DNA of 64,000 nt from Mycolicibacterium holsaticum DSM 44478 = JCM 12374 (lineage in GTDB: Bacteria; Actinomycetota; Actinomycetes; Mycobacteriales; Mycobacteriaceae), in the NCBI RefSeq assembly GCF_019645835.1, contig NZ_CP080998.1, forward strand, positions 3,534,001 to 3,598,000, read 5' to 3'. The position numbers and the translations under genes were made by a program. Positions 13,427-24,394 of this stretch are shown one piece after another. Below the pieces are notes generated by a model, which was given only the letters and a program-made list of their open reading frames with translations, had not been told where the DNA came from and did no database searches. Position 1 is the first letter of the stretch, and the number at the start of each line of letters is the position of its first letter.

Positions 13427-13430
<4 letters not shown>

Positions 13431-15013
13431 TCCAGGTCCACCACTTCCAGTAGCTTCGCATCGACGGCTTCGGCGATCGCGGTTCGCACGTCGACGGGTA
13501 CGTCGCGGTCGATGCGCAGCAGGATCGTCGCGCCCGGCCCCTCAGCGTCCTCGCTGAGCTGGGCGGCGTGAATGTTGATGTCGGCGGATCCCAGCAGGGT
13601 GCCGATCTTGCCCAGCGTGCCCGGCTGATCGACGTAGTTGACGATCAGGTACACACCCTCGGCGCGCAGATCGAAGTTGCGCCCGTTGATCTGGACGATC
13701 TTCTCCGCCAGCTGCGGGCCCGACAAGGTGCCGGCCACGTTGGCGGTGGCGCCGTCGCCGTAGACCGCGCGCACGTCGACCACGCTGCGGTGGTTGGGGC
13801 TTTCCGTCGCGGTGCTCAGCTCGGCCTGCACCCCACGCTCGGCGGCCAGCGCGGGTGCGTTGACGAACGTGACCGGATCCTCGATGACGGCGGAGAACAG
13901 CCCCCGCAGCGCCGAAAGTCGCAGCACCTCAACCTCTTCGGAGGCCAGTTCACCGCGGACCTGCACCGATAGGGAGACCGGTAACTCGCTGCTGAGCACA
14001 CCGACCAGCAGACCCAGCTTGCGCACCAGGTCCAGCCACGGCGCGACCTCCTCGCCGACCGCGCCACCTGCGACGTTGACCGCGTCGGGCACGAAATCCC
14101 CGGCCAGGGCGAGCTTCACGCTGGCGGCGACGTCGGTGCCGGCACGGTCCTGCGCTTCGGCGGTGGAGGCGCCCAGATGCGGTGTGACGACGACCTCGGG
14201 CAGATCGAACAGCGGGCTCTCGGTCGTCGGCTCCTTGGCGAACACGTCGATACCCGCGCCGCGCACGTGCCCGGAACGCACCGCATCGGCCAACGCGTCC
14301 TCGTCGATCAGCCCGCCGCGGGCAGCGTTGACGATGACCACGCCGGGCTTGGTCTTGGCCAGCGCGTCCTTGCCGATCAGGCCCGCGGTCTCCGGGGTCT
14401 TGGGCAGGTGCACCGAGATGAAGTCGGCGCGGCCGAGCAGCTCGTCGAGCGTGAGAAGTTCGATGCCCAACTGGGCGGCGCGCGCCGGTGACACGTAGGG
14501 GTCGTAGGCCACCACGTGGGTGCCGAACGCGGCGAGCCGTTGTGCGACCAGCTGGCCGATGCGACCGAGGCCGACGACGCCGACGGTCTTGCCGTAGATC
14601 TCGACACCGGAGAACGACGAGCGCTTCCAGGTGTGCTCGCGCAGCGATGTGTCGGCGGCGGGGATCTGGCGGGCCGCGGCCAGCATCAACGCCAGCGCAT
14701 GCTCGGCGGCGCTGTGGATGTTGGACGTCGGCGCGTTGACGACCAGGACTCCGCGCGCGGTGGCGGCGTCGACGTCCACGTTGTCCAGGCCCACGCCGGC
14801 GCGCGCGACGATCTTGAGCCTAGGCGCGGCGGCGAGCACCTCGGCGTCGACGGTCGTCGCGGAGCGCACCAGCAGCGCGTCGGCCTCCGGCACCGCGGCC
14901 AGCAGCTTGTCTCGATCCGGGCCGTCGACCCAACGGACTTCTACCTGGTCGCCCAGGGCGGCGACGGTGGATTCAGCCAACTTGTCGGCGATCAATACAA
15001 CGGGCAGACTCAC
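13427..15013 (-). CDS. serA: D-3-phosphoglycerate dehydrogenase
   Basis: SerA starts serine synthesis from 3-phosphoglycerate. The 528-residue form is the long mycobacterial type. It has substrate and NAD domains ([20 protein letters not shown]; catalytic His in [14 protein letters not shown]), then an extra allosteric substrate-binding domain, then a C-terminal ACT domain ([22 protein letters not shown]) that binds serine for feedback inhibition. The start is GTG 15013. It heads a coupled operon with leuB. The last enzyme of the route, SerB2, is at the right edge of the window. Confidence 0.97.
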
Positions 15014-15067
15014 CCGGTCAGACTAATGGGCTGCCATGTCGAGGCGGCGGGCGGGAGAATCACGGGC

Positions 15068-16498
15068 GTGGACGTCACCGTCGTCGGCAGCGGACCCAAC
15101 GGGTTGGCCGCGGCCGTCATCTGCGCCAGAGCCGGGTTGTCGGTACAGGTTTTCGAAGCTCAACCCACTCTCGGTGGGGGTGCGCGCACCCTGCCCGACC
15201 CGGAGTTTTCCGGGGTCTCCCACGACATCTGCTCTGCGGTGCATCCGCTCGCGCTTGCGTCGCCGTTTCTCGCGGAGTTCGACCTGCCGGCGCGCGGGGT
15301 GGCGCTGCAGGTGCCCGAGATCTCCTACGCCAACCCGCTACCGGGCCGACCCGCGGCGATCGGCTACCACGACCTCGACCGCACCTGCGCCGAGCTCGAA
15401 CACGGCGACTCGTGGCGGCGCCTGCTGGGTCCGCTGGTCGAGCGCGACGACGCGGCGATCCAACTGCTGCTCGGGGACAAGCGGTCCATCCCCACCGATC
15501 CGATCGCCGCGGTGCAGGTGGGGCTGCGGCTGCTCGAGCAGGGCACCCCGGCCTGGCGCGCGCTGGCCGGAGTCGACGCCCGGGCCCTGTTCACCGGTGT
15601 CGCCGCGCACGTCATTTCCCAGATGCCGTCGCTGGTGTCGGCAGGCGGCGGGTTGATGCTGGCGATGCTCGCCCACACCGTGGGCTGGCCGATCCCCGTC
15701 GGCGGAAGCCAGGCGATCAGCGACGCGCTGATGGCGGATCTGCGCGCCCACGGCGGTTCGATCGTGGCGGGCACACAGATCACCGAACCGCCCGAGGGCG
15801 TCGTGTTCTACGACACCGCCCCCACCGCGCTGCTGGACATCTACCGCGACAGGCTGCCCGGCCACTACGAGAAGGCGCTGCAACGTTATCGGTTCGGCCC
15901 AGGTGTGGCCAAGGTGGATTTCGTTGTGTCCGAAGAGATCCCATGGACCGATTCGCGGCTGGCCGGTGCGCCGACCCTGCACATGGGCGGAACCCGCGAG
16001 CAGGCCGCACACGCCGAACGTGAGGTCGCCGACGGGCGCCACGCGCAGTGGCCGATGGTGCTCGCGGCGTTGCCGCATCTGGCCGATCCGTCCCGCATCG
16101 ACGCGCAGGGCCGTCGCCCGCTGTGGACGTACGCGCATGTGCCGTCGGGATCCGACGTCGACCAGACCGAAACGGTGACCAGGATCTTCGAGCACTTCGC
16201 GCCCGGCTTCCGCGACATCGTCGTCGCCGTCCGGTCGACGCCGGCGGCCCGGTTGGCCGACCACAATGCCAACCTCGTCGGGGGCGATATCGGCGTCGGC
16301 GGCAACACGCTTCTGCACGCGCTGGCCGGCCCGACACCGCGGCTGAACCCGTGGAGCACACCGATTCCCAAGGCGTACCTGTGTTCGTCGGCCACCCCGC
16401 CGGGCGGCGGCGTGCACGGCATGTCGGGCTTTTACGCTGCGCGCACCGCCCTGCGCCGCGAGTTCGGCATCAAGACGCTGCCGAGCCTTTCGCCCTAG
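15068..16498 (+). CDS. Phytoene-desaturase-like FAD oxidoreductase
   Basis: The 476-residue protein has an N-terminal FAD-binding motif GSGPNGLAAAVICARAGLSV and a following acidic strand end, as in the phytoene desaturase/amine oxidase superfamily. The C-terminal end has the FAD-contact segment TPPGGGVHGMSGFYAA. It corresponds to Rv2997, annotated as an alanine-rich dehydrogenase. No carotenoid genes lie nearby, so the carotenoid link is doubtful and the substrate is unknown. GTG 15068 starts exactly at the FAD strand (VDVTVVGSGP). The stop codon overlaps the first base of a long hairpin. Confidence 0.85.
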   Translation: MDVTVVGSGPNGLAAAVICARAGLSVQVFEAQPTLGGGARTLPDPEFSGVSHDICSAVHPLALASPFLAEFDLPARGVALQVPEISYANPLPGRPAAIGYHDLDRTCAELEHGDSWRRLLGPLVERDDAAIQLLLGDKRSIPTDPIAAVQVGLRLLEQGTPAWRALAGVDARALFTGVAAHVISQMPSLVSAGGGLMLAMLAHTVGWPIPVGGSQAISDALMADLRAHGGSIVAGTQITEPPEGVVFYDTAPTALLDIYRDRLPGHYEKALQRYRFGPGVAKVDFVVSEEIPWTDSRLAGAPTLHMGGTREQAAHAEREVADGRHAQWPMVLAALPHLADPSRIDAQGRRPLWTYAHVPSGSDVDQTETVTRIFEHFAPGFRDIVVAVRSTPAARLADHNANLVGGDIGVGGNTLLHALAGPTPRLNPWSTPIPKAYLCSSATPPGGGVHGMSGFYAARTALRREFGIKTLPSLSP

Positions 16499-16550
16499 CG
16501 ATTTGTGGAGCCGCGGCCGCGCTCAACGCGGCTCGCGCTCCACAAATCGC
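16498..16550. terminator. Long bidirectional hairpin between the oxidoreductase gene and ilvC
   Basis: A 14-bp perfect outer stem (GCGATTTGTGGAGC / GCTCCACAAATCGC), a symmetric 4x4 internal loop and a 6-bp inner stem (GCCGCG/CGCGGC) form a 53-base structure. Its first base is the last base of the upstream stop codon. It separates two convergent genes and carries no U-run. Confidence 0.8.
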
Positions 16551-16559
16551 ATTGGAAAC

Positions 16560-18134
<1,575 letters not shown>

Positions 18135-18135
<1 letters not shown>

Positions 18136-20012
18136 CAGGCGTGTCCCTCTTCCGGGTCGTCGAACAGCGGGCGGATGCCCCGTGCGGCCTGGATCTCGTC
18201 GTTGCTGGTGCCCGCGGCGACCATCGGCCACACCTGGGCGTCGGCGCCGACGACGAAGTCGATCACCACCGGCCGGTCGTTGATCTCACGCGCCTGTTTG
18301 ATGACGTCTTCGACGTCTTCTGCGCGCTCACAACGCAATCCGACACATCCCAGTGCCTCTGCCAGCTTGAGGAAGTCCGGGATGCGTCGGGAGTGGGTGG
18401 CCAGATCGGTTTGGCTGTACCGCTCTTGGTAGAACAGCGTCTGCCACTGCCGGACCATGCCCAGGTTTCCGTTGTTGATGACCGCCACCTTGATCGGCGC
18501 ACCCTCGACGGCACAGGTGGCCAACTCCTGGTTGGTCATCTGGAAGCAGCCGTCACCGTCGATCGCCCACACCTCGGCCTCGGGCCTGCCGAACTTGGCA
18601 CCCATCGCCGCCGGCACGGCAAACCCCATCGTGCCGAGACCACCGGAGTTCAGCCACGTCTTGGGTTTCTCGTAGGAGATGAACTGCGCGGCCCACATCT
18701 GGTGCTGCCCAACGCCTGCCACGTACACGGCGTCGGGACCTGCCATCTGGCCCAGCTTTTCGATCACGTACTCGGGTGAAAGGCTGCCGTCGCTCTGCGG
18801 ACCGTAGCTCAGCGGATAGGTCGCCTGCACACCGCGCAGGTATTCCATCCAGTTGTCGACGTCGATGTGCTCGAGCGCGCCGTCCCGGCGCAGGGCCTCG
18901 ATCAGGTCGGTGATGACGTTCTTGACGTCACCGACGATCGGCACATCGGCGAAGCGGTTCTTGCCGATCTCGGCCGGGTCGATGTCGGCGTGAATGACCT
19001 TGGCTTCTGGGGCAAACGAATCCAGCCTGCCCGTCACCCGGTCATCGAAGCGGGTACCCAGCGCGATCAGCAGGTCGCTGCGCTGCAGCGCGGCCACCGC
19101 GGACACCGTGCCGTGCATACCGGGCATGCCCATGTTCTGCGGGTGGCTGTCGGGGAACGCCCCGCGCGCCATCAGCGTCGTGACGACGGGGATGCCGGTC
19201 AGCTCGGCCAGCTGGCGTAGTTCCTCGCTGGCGTCGCCGCGGATCACGCCGCCGCCCACATAGAGCACCGGCTTGCGCGCGGCGGCGATCAGCTTGGCCG
19301 CCTCGCGCACCTGGCGGCTGTGCGGCTTGGTGTTCGGCTTGTAACCGGGCAGGTCGAACTTCGGCGGCCAGCTGAACGTGCACTGCCCCTGCAGCACGTC
19401 CTTGGGGATGTCGACGAGCACCGGCCCTGGCCGGCCCGACGAGGCGATATGGAACGCCTCGGCCAGCACCCGCGGAATGTCGTCGCCGTTGCGGACCAGG
19501 AAATTGTGTTTGGTGATCGGCATCGTGATGCCGGAGATGTCGGCTTCCTGGAACGCGTCGGTGCCGATCAAGCTGCGCCCGACCTGACCGGTGATCGCCA
19601 CCACCGGAATGGAGTCCATGTGCGCGTCGGCCAGCGGGGTGACCAGGTTCGTCGCGCCGGGCCCCGAGGTCGCCATGCACACGCCGACCTTGCCGGTGGC
19701 GTGCGCGTAGCCGCTGGCGGCGTGGCCCGCCCCCTGCTCGTGGCGGACCAGCACGTGGCGCAGCTTCTGCGAGTCGAAAAGCGGGTCGTAGACCGGCAAC
19801 ACGGCGCCGCCGGGAATACCGAACACGACGTCGACGTCGAGCACCTCCAGCGACCGGATCACCGCCTGAGCTCCGGTGATTTGTTGTGGCTCAATGCGTT
19901 CGGCCGGGACAGCGGCAGCCTTGGCTGCTGACCTCGAGACGGTCGAAGCGGCGGCTCCGCCGTTGGGCGTGGTCGCCGACTGATCCGGTGGCCGCGTGGT
20001 GGGTGCGCTCAC
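18135..20012 (-). CDS. ilvB: Acetolactate synthase large (catalytic) subunit
   Basis: This thiamine-diphosphate enzyme condenses two pyruvates, or pyruvate with 2-oxobutyrate, in the first common step of branched-chain synthesis. The 625-residue product has a low-complexity head of about 40 residues, the catalytic Glu in [15 protein letters not shown], and the ThDP/Mg2+ motif [15 protein letters not shown] in the C-terminal domain. The start is GTG 20012 and the order matches Rv3003c. The 190 bases upstream hold a promoter, a leader peptide and a terminator hairpin, listed separately. Confidence 0.97.
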
Positions 20013-20080
20013 GGTGTCTGTCTCTCTCCTAAATCCGGTGCGGATCTGTGTCTAGGGTCTCAAATCGGTAATGGGGCAAG

Positions 20081-20115
20081 AAAAAACCCCCGCCAGCTGG
20101 CTGCTGTACGAGGGT
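20081..20115 (-). terminator. Attenuator terminator upstream of ilvB
   Basis: On the minus strand, ACCCTCG (20115-20109) pairs with CGGGGGT (20092-20086), including one U-G pair, with a smaller CAGC/GCTG stem inside. The stem is directly followed by a run of six U residues and UUCUU. It lies about 70 bases before the ilvB start and 20 bases after the leader peptide stop, the classical place for an attenuator. A true U-run is uncommon at mycobacterial 3' ends and supports a regulated Rho-independent stop. Confidence 0.75.
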
Positions 20116-20116
20116 C

Positions 20117-20171
20117 GCGCGTTGATGCTGGTGGCTATGCCCGGCATGGGGCAAGCGCGGCATCAACGCGC
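20117..20171 (-). promoter_or_regulatory. Leader hairpin overlapping the ilv leader peptide
   Basis: A perfect 12-bp inverted repeat (GCGCGTTGATGC and its complement) has arms at 20160-20171 and 20117-20128. The first arm sits in the leader peptide coding region just downstream of the Leu-Leu-Val-Val-Ile codons. The second arm abuts the terminator stem. A ribosome stalled on those codons would cover or open the first arm, so this is probably the switching or pause element of the attenuator. I could not define one clear antiterminator pairing by eye. Confidence 0.6.
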
Positions 20172-20206
20172 TTCCCAATTACTACGAGCAATCCCGGGGC
20201 CTGCAT
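20135..20206 (-). CDS. ilvBNC leader peptide (23 residues)
   Basis: ATG 20206 opens a 23-codon frame beginning MQAPGLLVVIGKR and ending at TAG 20135-20137. Five consecutive codons read Leu-Leu-Val-Val-Ile (TTG CTC GTA GTA ATT), the three end products of the pathway; GTA, ATT and TTG are rare in this GC-rich genome. Placed before a hairpin and a U-run terminator, it fits a transcription-attenuation leader peptide that stalls ribosomes when charged branched-chain tRNAs run low. A promoter ends 8 bases before the ATG, so the leader mRNA may be leaderless. Such leaders have been predicted for actinobacterial ilv operons; the peptide itself has no expected function. Confidence 0.75.
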   Translation of the reverse strand: MQAPGLLVVIGKRVDAALAPCRA

Positions 20207-20214
20207 AACCGTCG

Positions 20215-20244
20215 ACGGTAGCCTCTGCACTGGTCACAGGTCAA
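20215..20244 (-). promoter_or_regulatory. Probable promoter of the ilvBNC leader
   Basis: Reading the minus strand, TTGACC (20244-20239) and TACCGT (20220-20215) are 18 bases apart. The leader peptide ATG is 8 bases beyond the second box. This geometry predicts a transcript starting at or one or two bases before the ATG at 20206. Confidence 0.6.
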
Positions 20245-20307
20245 ATTCCGGGTCGGCGAACGTCGTCACGTTGCGGGTCGGCCACCCGCGGGTGCGAAGA
20301 TGGCCGG

Positions 20308-20697
20308 GTGAGCTCCCCCGCCGAGCAGACCCCCGTCGTCATCCGGATCTCCCCGATGGCCCACTTCTTCGTCGGGTTCCTGACCCTCGGGCTCCTCGCG
20401 ATCGTGCTGGCCGGGCCCGGCTGGGCGGCGGTGCTGCTCGTCATTCCCGTGCTGCTGTCGGCATACATCGTGCGCTGCCGCACGGTGGCCGATGCCGAGA
20501 CGGTGACCGCACGCACGTTTCTGGACAGCCAGACCATGCGGTGGGACGAGATCGCCGGCCTGCAGTTCGACAAGGGGACGTCGGCCTACGCCCATCTCAA
20601 GGACGGCCGCCGGGTGCGGCTGCCCGCGGTGACGTTTTCGACACTGCCGCAGCTGACGACGGCCAGCGGAGGTCGCGTGCCCAACCCCTACGAGTAG
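20308..20697 (+). CDS. cfp6: PH-domain membrane protein, CFP-6 homologue
   Basis: The 129-residue protein has two closely spaced hydrophobic helices (about residues 18-50, AHFFVGFLTLGLLAIVLAG then LLVIPVLLSAYIV) followed by a small soluble domain with TMRWDEIAGLQFD and AYAHLKDGRRVRLPAVTF. This layout is typical of bacterial PH-like (bPH/PH_6) membrane proteins. It matches Rv3004, known as low-molecular-weight antigen CFP-6. Function is unknown. The start is GTG 20308. It is divergent from ilvB. Confidence 0.8.
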   Translation: MSSPAEQTPVVIRISPMAHFFVGFLTLGLLAIVLAGPGWAAVLLVIPVLLSAYIVRCRTVADAETVTARTFLDSQTMRWDEIAGLQFDKGTSAYAHLKDGRRVRLPAVTFSTLPQLTTASGGRVPNPYE

Positions 20698-20701
20698 GTC
20701 G

Positions 20702-21562
20702 CTACCCCAGCGGGTTGCCGCCGTTGAGCAGCACCCAGATCGCGACGCCTGCGCCGACCCCGAGCACCAGCGCGGCGAACGACCCGATGAACGGCCGTCG
20801 CGCCCACCCGCGGGCGGCGTCGAGCCCGTAGCGGCCCGGCCCGACCAGGATGATGGCCGCGACGGCGACCGCCAGGAACACCTGGTACTCGTGGCCGTCG
20901 GTGAGGAACGACCCCAACCGGGCTTCCTCATGGGCGACCATCGCCTCGGCCAGCACCCCGGTCACCAGGTAGGCGAGCGCGCCGGCCGCCGCAACCGGGG
21001 TGAACAAGCCCAGCACGAGCAACACACCGGCGGCAATCTGACCGCCGGTCGCCACATAGGTCAGGATGTCGGGGTATTGGAACCCCATCGAGGCCAGCTC
21101 TGTTTTCCAGCCGTCCAGGCCCGGCCCGCCCCACAGCCCGAACGCCTTCTGCAGCCCGTGCGCGATGAGCAGGACGCCCACCGCCACCCGCAGCAGCAGC
21201 AGGCCCAGGTCCTGGGTGCCGCGGCGGTCGCCGGCGCCGGCCGCGACCAAGCCGTCGGGTTGGATCTCGGCCGGTTCGGGCGAGTAGGGCGGCACGGCAT
21301 GCCGCCCGCCCGGCTGCACGTACGGAAGCGGTTCGGGGTCGTTGAGCAGCGCGAAGCCCGAGTTCACCGACGAGGAGCCGCTCGAGTCGTAGTGCGGGAT
21401 CGTGGTGGTTTCAAAATCCCCTGCGTAGTCGGCGGACGGCAGATCGTCCTCGGGGTCGACCAGGCTTGCCGACGCGGGCCGCGGAGCCGCGTCGTCGGGC
21501 CGCTGCCAGGCGCGTGGGTCATGGGGTTGACTGGTCACGTTGCCAGGGTAAGTGCTAGTCAC
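20702..21562 (-). CDS. DoxX-family membrane protein
   Basis: The 286-residue protein has a disordered, acidic and Pro-rich N-terminal region of about 115 residues followed by a DoxX domain with four helices (LLLLRVAVGVLLIAHGLQK, GGQIAAGVLLVLGLFTPVA) and a further C-terminal helix. It corresponds to Rv3005c, which in M. tuberculosis forms a membrane oxidoreductase complex with SodA and the thiosulfate sulfurtransferase SseA and helps resist oxidative stress; that role is carried over by homology. Start ATG 21562 is used; GTG 21538 (VTSQPHDP) is an alternative. Only 4 bases separate it from the convergent cfp6 stop. Confidence 0.85.
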   Translation of the reverse strand: MTSTYPGNVTSQPHDPRAWQRPDDAAPRPASASLVDPEDDLPSADYAGDFETTTIPHYDSSGSSSVNSGFALLNDPEPLPYVQPGGRHAVPPYSPEPAEIQPDGLVAAGAGDRRGTQDLGLLLLRVAVGVLLIAHGLQKAFGLWGGPGLDGWKTELASMGFQYPDILTYVATGGQIAAGVLLVLGLFTPVAAAGALAYLVTGVLAEAMVAHEEARLGSFLTDGHEYQVFLAVAVAAIILVGPGRYGLDAARGWARRPFIGSFAALVLGVGAGVAIWVLLNGGNPLG

Positions 21563-21672
21563 CTACGAACCGAGGATTGGCGCGGCGCTTTCGGCGCTTA
21601 TTCGCACCTAGAGCGGCCACACCGGCCGGTCTGCGTGGCGCGCATCGGCGGACGATCCGTAACCTGGCTCGC

Positions 21673-22794
21673 ATGAAACTGCGCCGGCCGATGCGAGGTG
21701 TGTTCGCCGTCGTGTGCGCGGCGTTGCTGGTCGGGTCCGGATGCGCCCGGTTCGACGACGCGCAGTCGCAGCCGTTCACCACCGAGCCCGAGCTGGCGCC
21801 CGGGCCGACGACCACGCCGACGCCGCCGCCGCCGTTGCCTGCCAAACCGTTCCCCAAAGAGTGCCCGGCGCCGGGGGTCATGCAGGGCTGCCTGGAGAGC
21901 ACCAGCGGGCTGATCATGCTTCCGGACAGCCAGTCGGCGCTGGTGGGCGAGCGGGTCACCGGCACCGTCAAGGAGGTGTCGGTGCGGGCCGAACCGAAGG
22001 TCAAGGTGACGCTTCCGGTGGACGGCGCCGGCGACGGCGGGCTGATGGACATCGCGTTGTCGCCGACGTACTCCCAGGACCGGCTGATGTACGCCTACGT
22101 CAGCACCCCCACCGACAACCGGGTGATCCGCATCGCCGACGGCGACATTCCCAAGCCGATCCTCACCGGCATCCCCAAGGGTGCGGGCGGCAATACGGGT
22201 TCGCTGATCTTCACCAGCCCGACGACCCTGCTGGTGCAGACCGGCGACGCGGGCAACCCGGCCGACGCCGCCGACCCGGCGTCGCTGGCGGGCAAGGTGC
22301 TGCGCATCGAGCAGCCCACCACGGTCGACCAGGCGCCGACGACGACCGCGTTGTCGGGCATGGGGTCGGCAGGCGGAATGTGCATCGACCACTCGGACGG
22401 CTCGCTCTACGTGAGCGACCGAACCCCGACCGCCGACCGGTTGCAGCGCATCACCAAGGACTCCAAGACCTCGACGGTGTGGACGTGGCCGGACCGCCCG
22501 GGGGTGGCCGGTTGCGCGGCGCTCGACGGCACGGTGCTGGTGAACCTGGTCGACACCAAGCAGACCGTCGCTGTGCGGCTCGCCCCGGACACCGGCGCGG
22601 TCACCGGTGACCCCGAGGTGGTGCGCCAGGACCAGCATGGGCACGCGTGGGCGTTGGCGGTGTCACCGGATGGCAACATCTGGGGGGCGACGGTCAACAA
22701 GACCGCGGGCGACGCAGAAAAGCTCGACGACGTCGTCTTTCCGCTGTTCCCGCAGGGCGGCGGGTTCCCGCGCCGCAACGCCGACAACACCTGA
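21673..22794 (+). CDS. lppZ: Lipoprotein LppZ, beta-propeller glucose/sorbosone-dehydrogenase-like
   Basis: The 373-residue protein has a basic n-region and hydrophobic stretch (MKLRRPMRGVFAVVCAALLV) ending in GSGC, with Cys25 the likely lipidated residue. A Pro/Thr-rich linker follows, then a beta-propeller related to glucose/sorbosone dehydrogenases (DGGLMDIALSPTYSQDRLMYAYVS, SAGGMCIDHSDGSLYVSD). It matches Rv3006. The substrate is unknown, and PQQ binding should not be assumed. I chose ATG 21673 because the upstream extension to 21577 would bury the signal peptide. Confidence 0.88.
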   Translation: MKLRRPMRGVFAVVCAALLVGSGCARFDDAQSQPFTTEPELAPGPTTTPTPPPPLPAKPFPKECPAPGVMQGCLESTSGLIMLPDSQSALVGERVTGTVKEVSVRAEPKVKVTLPVDGAGDGGLMDIALSPTYSQDRLMYAYVSTPTDNRVIRIADGDIPKPILTGIPKGAGGNTGSLIFTSPTTLLVQTGDAGNPADAADPASLAGKVLRIEQPTTVDQAPTTTALSGMGSAGGMCIDHSDGSLYVSDRTPTADRLQRITKDSKTSTVWTWPDRPGVAGCAALDGTVLVNLVDTKQTVAVRLAPDTGAVTGDPEVVRQDQHGHAWALAVSPDGNIWGATVNKTAGDAEKLDDVVFPLFPQGGGFPRRNADNT

Positions 22795-22867
22795 TCGGTT
22801 TGCGCGCCTTTTTGCCGTCAGGGCGGTGAATCCGCGCCCCGAACGACCCTGGGCGCAATCTTGCGCA

Positions 22868-24370
22868 TCAGCTGCAGGCGGCGAGCACCAGTTCGCGTAC
22901 CCGCGCCGCGTCGGCCTGGCCCTTGGTGGCCTTCATCACGGCGCCGACGATCGCGCCGGCGGCCTGCACCTTGCCGCCGCGGATCTTCTCGACGACGTCG
23001 GGGTTGGCGGCCAGCGCCTCGTCGACGGCGGCCTGCAGCGCCGAGTCGTCGCGCACGACTTCCAGGCCGCGGTCGGCCATCACCTGTTCGGGTTCGCCCT
23101 CGCCTGCCAGCACGCCCTCGACGACCTGACGGGCCAGCTTGTTCGACAGCTTGCCGCCGTCGACGAGCTTGACCACCGCGGCGACCTGCGCGGGGGTGAT
23201 CGCCAGGGCATCCAGTTCGACCCCGGCTTCGTTGGCCTTCTGCACCAGGAAGTTGCCCCACCATGCCCGGGCGGCCTCGCTGGATGCGCCGTGTTCGACG
23301 GTTTCGGCGATCAGGTCGAGCGCGCCGATGTTGACCAGATCGCGCATGACCTCATCCGAGATGCCCCAGTCGTCCTGAATGCGCTTGCGCAGCACCCACG
23401 GCAGCTCGGGAATGGTCTTACGCAACCGCTCCACGAACTCGGCGTCGGGGGCCACCGGCTCCAGATCGGGTTCGGGGAAGTAGCGGTAGTCCTGCGCGGT
23501 TTCCTTACTGCGTCCAGGTGAGGTGTAGCCGTCCTCGTGGAAGTGCCTGGTTTCCTGGACGACTCGACCACCTGATTCGAGAACCGCGGCTTGACGGCGC
23601 ATCTCGTAGCGCACGGCGACCTCGACGCTTTTCAGCGAGTTGACGTTCTTGGTCTCGGTGCGCGTGCCGAACTCCGCCTGCCCGATGGGTTTGAGCGAGA
23701 CGTTGGAGTCGCACCGCATGGAACCTTGGTCCATCCGTACGTCCGAAACGCCCAGTCCCCGAAGCAGATCCCGCAATGCCGTGACGTAGGCGCGTGCGAT
23801 CTCGGGTGCACGCTCGCCGGTGCCCTCGATGGGTTTGGTGACGATCTCGATCAGCGGCACGCCGGATCGGTTGTAGTCGATCAGCGACGTGGTGGCGCCT
23901 TCGATGCGGCCGGTGTCGCTGCCCAGATGCGTCAGCTTGCCGGTGTCCTCTTCCATGTGGGCGCGCTCGATCTCCACCCGCCATGTGCTCCCGTCGTCGA
24001 GCGGAACGTCGAGGTAGCCGTTGATCGCGATCGGCTCGTCGTACTGGCTGATCTGGTAGTTCTTGGGCATGTCCGGATAGAAGTAGTTCTTTCGCGCGAA
24101 CCGGCACCACGGCACGATTTCGCAGTTGAGCCCGAGCCCGATGCGGATCGCCGATTCGACGGCCTTCTCGTTGAGCACGGGCAGCGAACCGGGCAGCCCC
24201 AGGCACACCGCGCACACCTGGGTGTTGGGTTCGGCCCCGAACTTGTTGGCGCAGCCGCAGAACATCTTGGTCGCCGTCGACAGCTCGACGTGCACCTCCA
24301 GGCCCAGCACCGGCTCGTAGCGCGCCATCACGTCGTCGTAGTCGAGCAGTTCGGAAGCGGCGACAGTCAT
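22868..24370 (-). CDS. gatB: Aspartyl/glutamyl-tRNA amidotransferase subunit B
   Basis: GatB is the tRNA-binding kinase/transamidase subunit of GatCAB, which converts Glu-tRNA-Gln and Asp-tRNA-Asn to Gln-tRNA-Gln and Asn-tRNA-Asn. The 500-residue protein shows [15 protein letters not shown], the Zn-type cysteines FCGCANKFG and [22 protein letters not shown] and a YqeY-like C-terminal domain. It lies downstream of pfkA (24-base gap) on the same strand. It is convergent with lppZ; the 73-base gap shows no strong hairpin. Confidence 0.97.
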   Translation of the reverse strand: MTVAASELLDYDDVMARYEPVLGLEVHVELSTATKMFCGCANKFGAEPNTQVCAVCLGLPGSLPVLNEKAVESAIRIGLGLNCEIVPWCRFARKNYFYPDMPKNYQISQYDEPIAINGYLDVPLDDGSTWRVEIERAHMEEDTGKLTHLGSDTGRIEGATTSLIDYNRSGVPLIEIVTKPIEGTGERAPEIARAYVTALRDLLRGLGVSDVRMDQGSMRCDSNVSLKPIGQAEFGTRTETKNVNSLKSVEVAVRYEMRRQAAVLESGGRVVQETRHFHEDGYTSPGRSKETAQDYRYFPEPDLEPVAPDAEFVERLRKTIPELPWVLRKRIQDDWGISDEVMRDLVNIGALDLIAETVEHGASSEAARAWWGNFLVQKANEAGVELDALAITPAQVAAVVKLVDGGKLSNKLARQVVEGVLAGEGEPEQVMADRGLEVVRDDSALQAAVDEALAANPDVVEKIRGGKVQAAGAIVGAVMKATKGQADAARVRELVLAACS

Positions 24371-24394
24371 GGCAGCGAGTCTAGTGGTGGCCGG

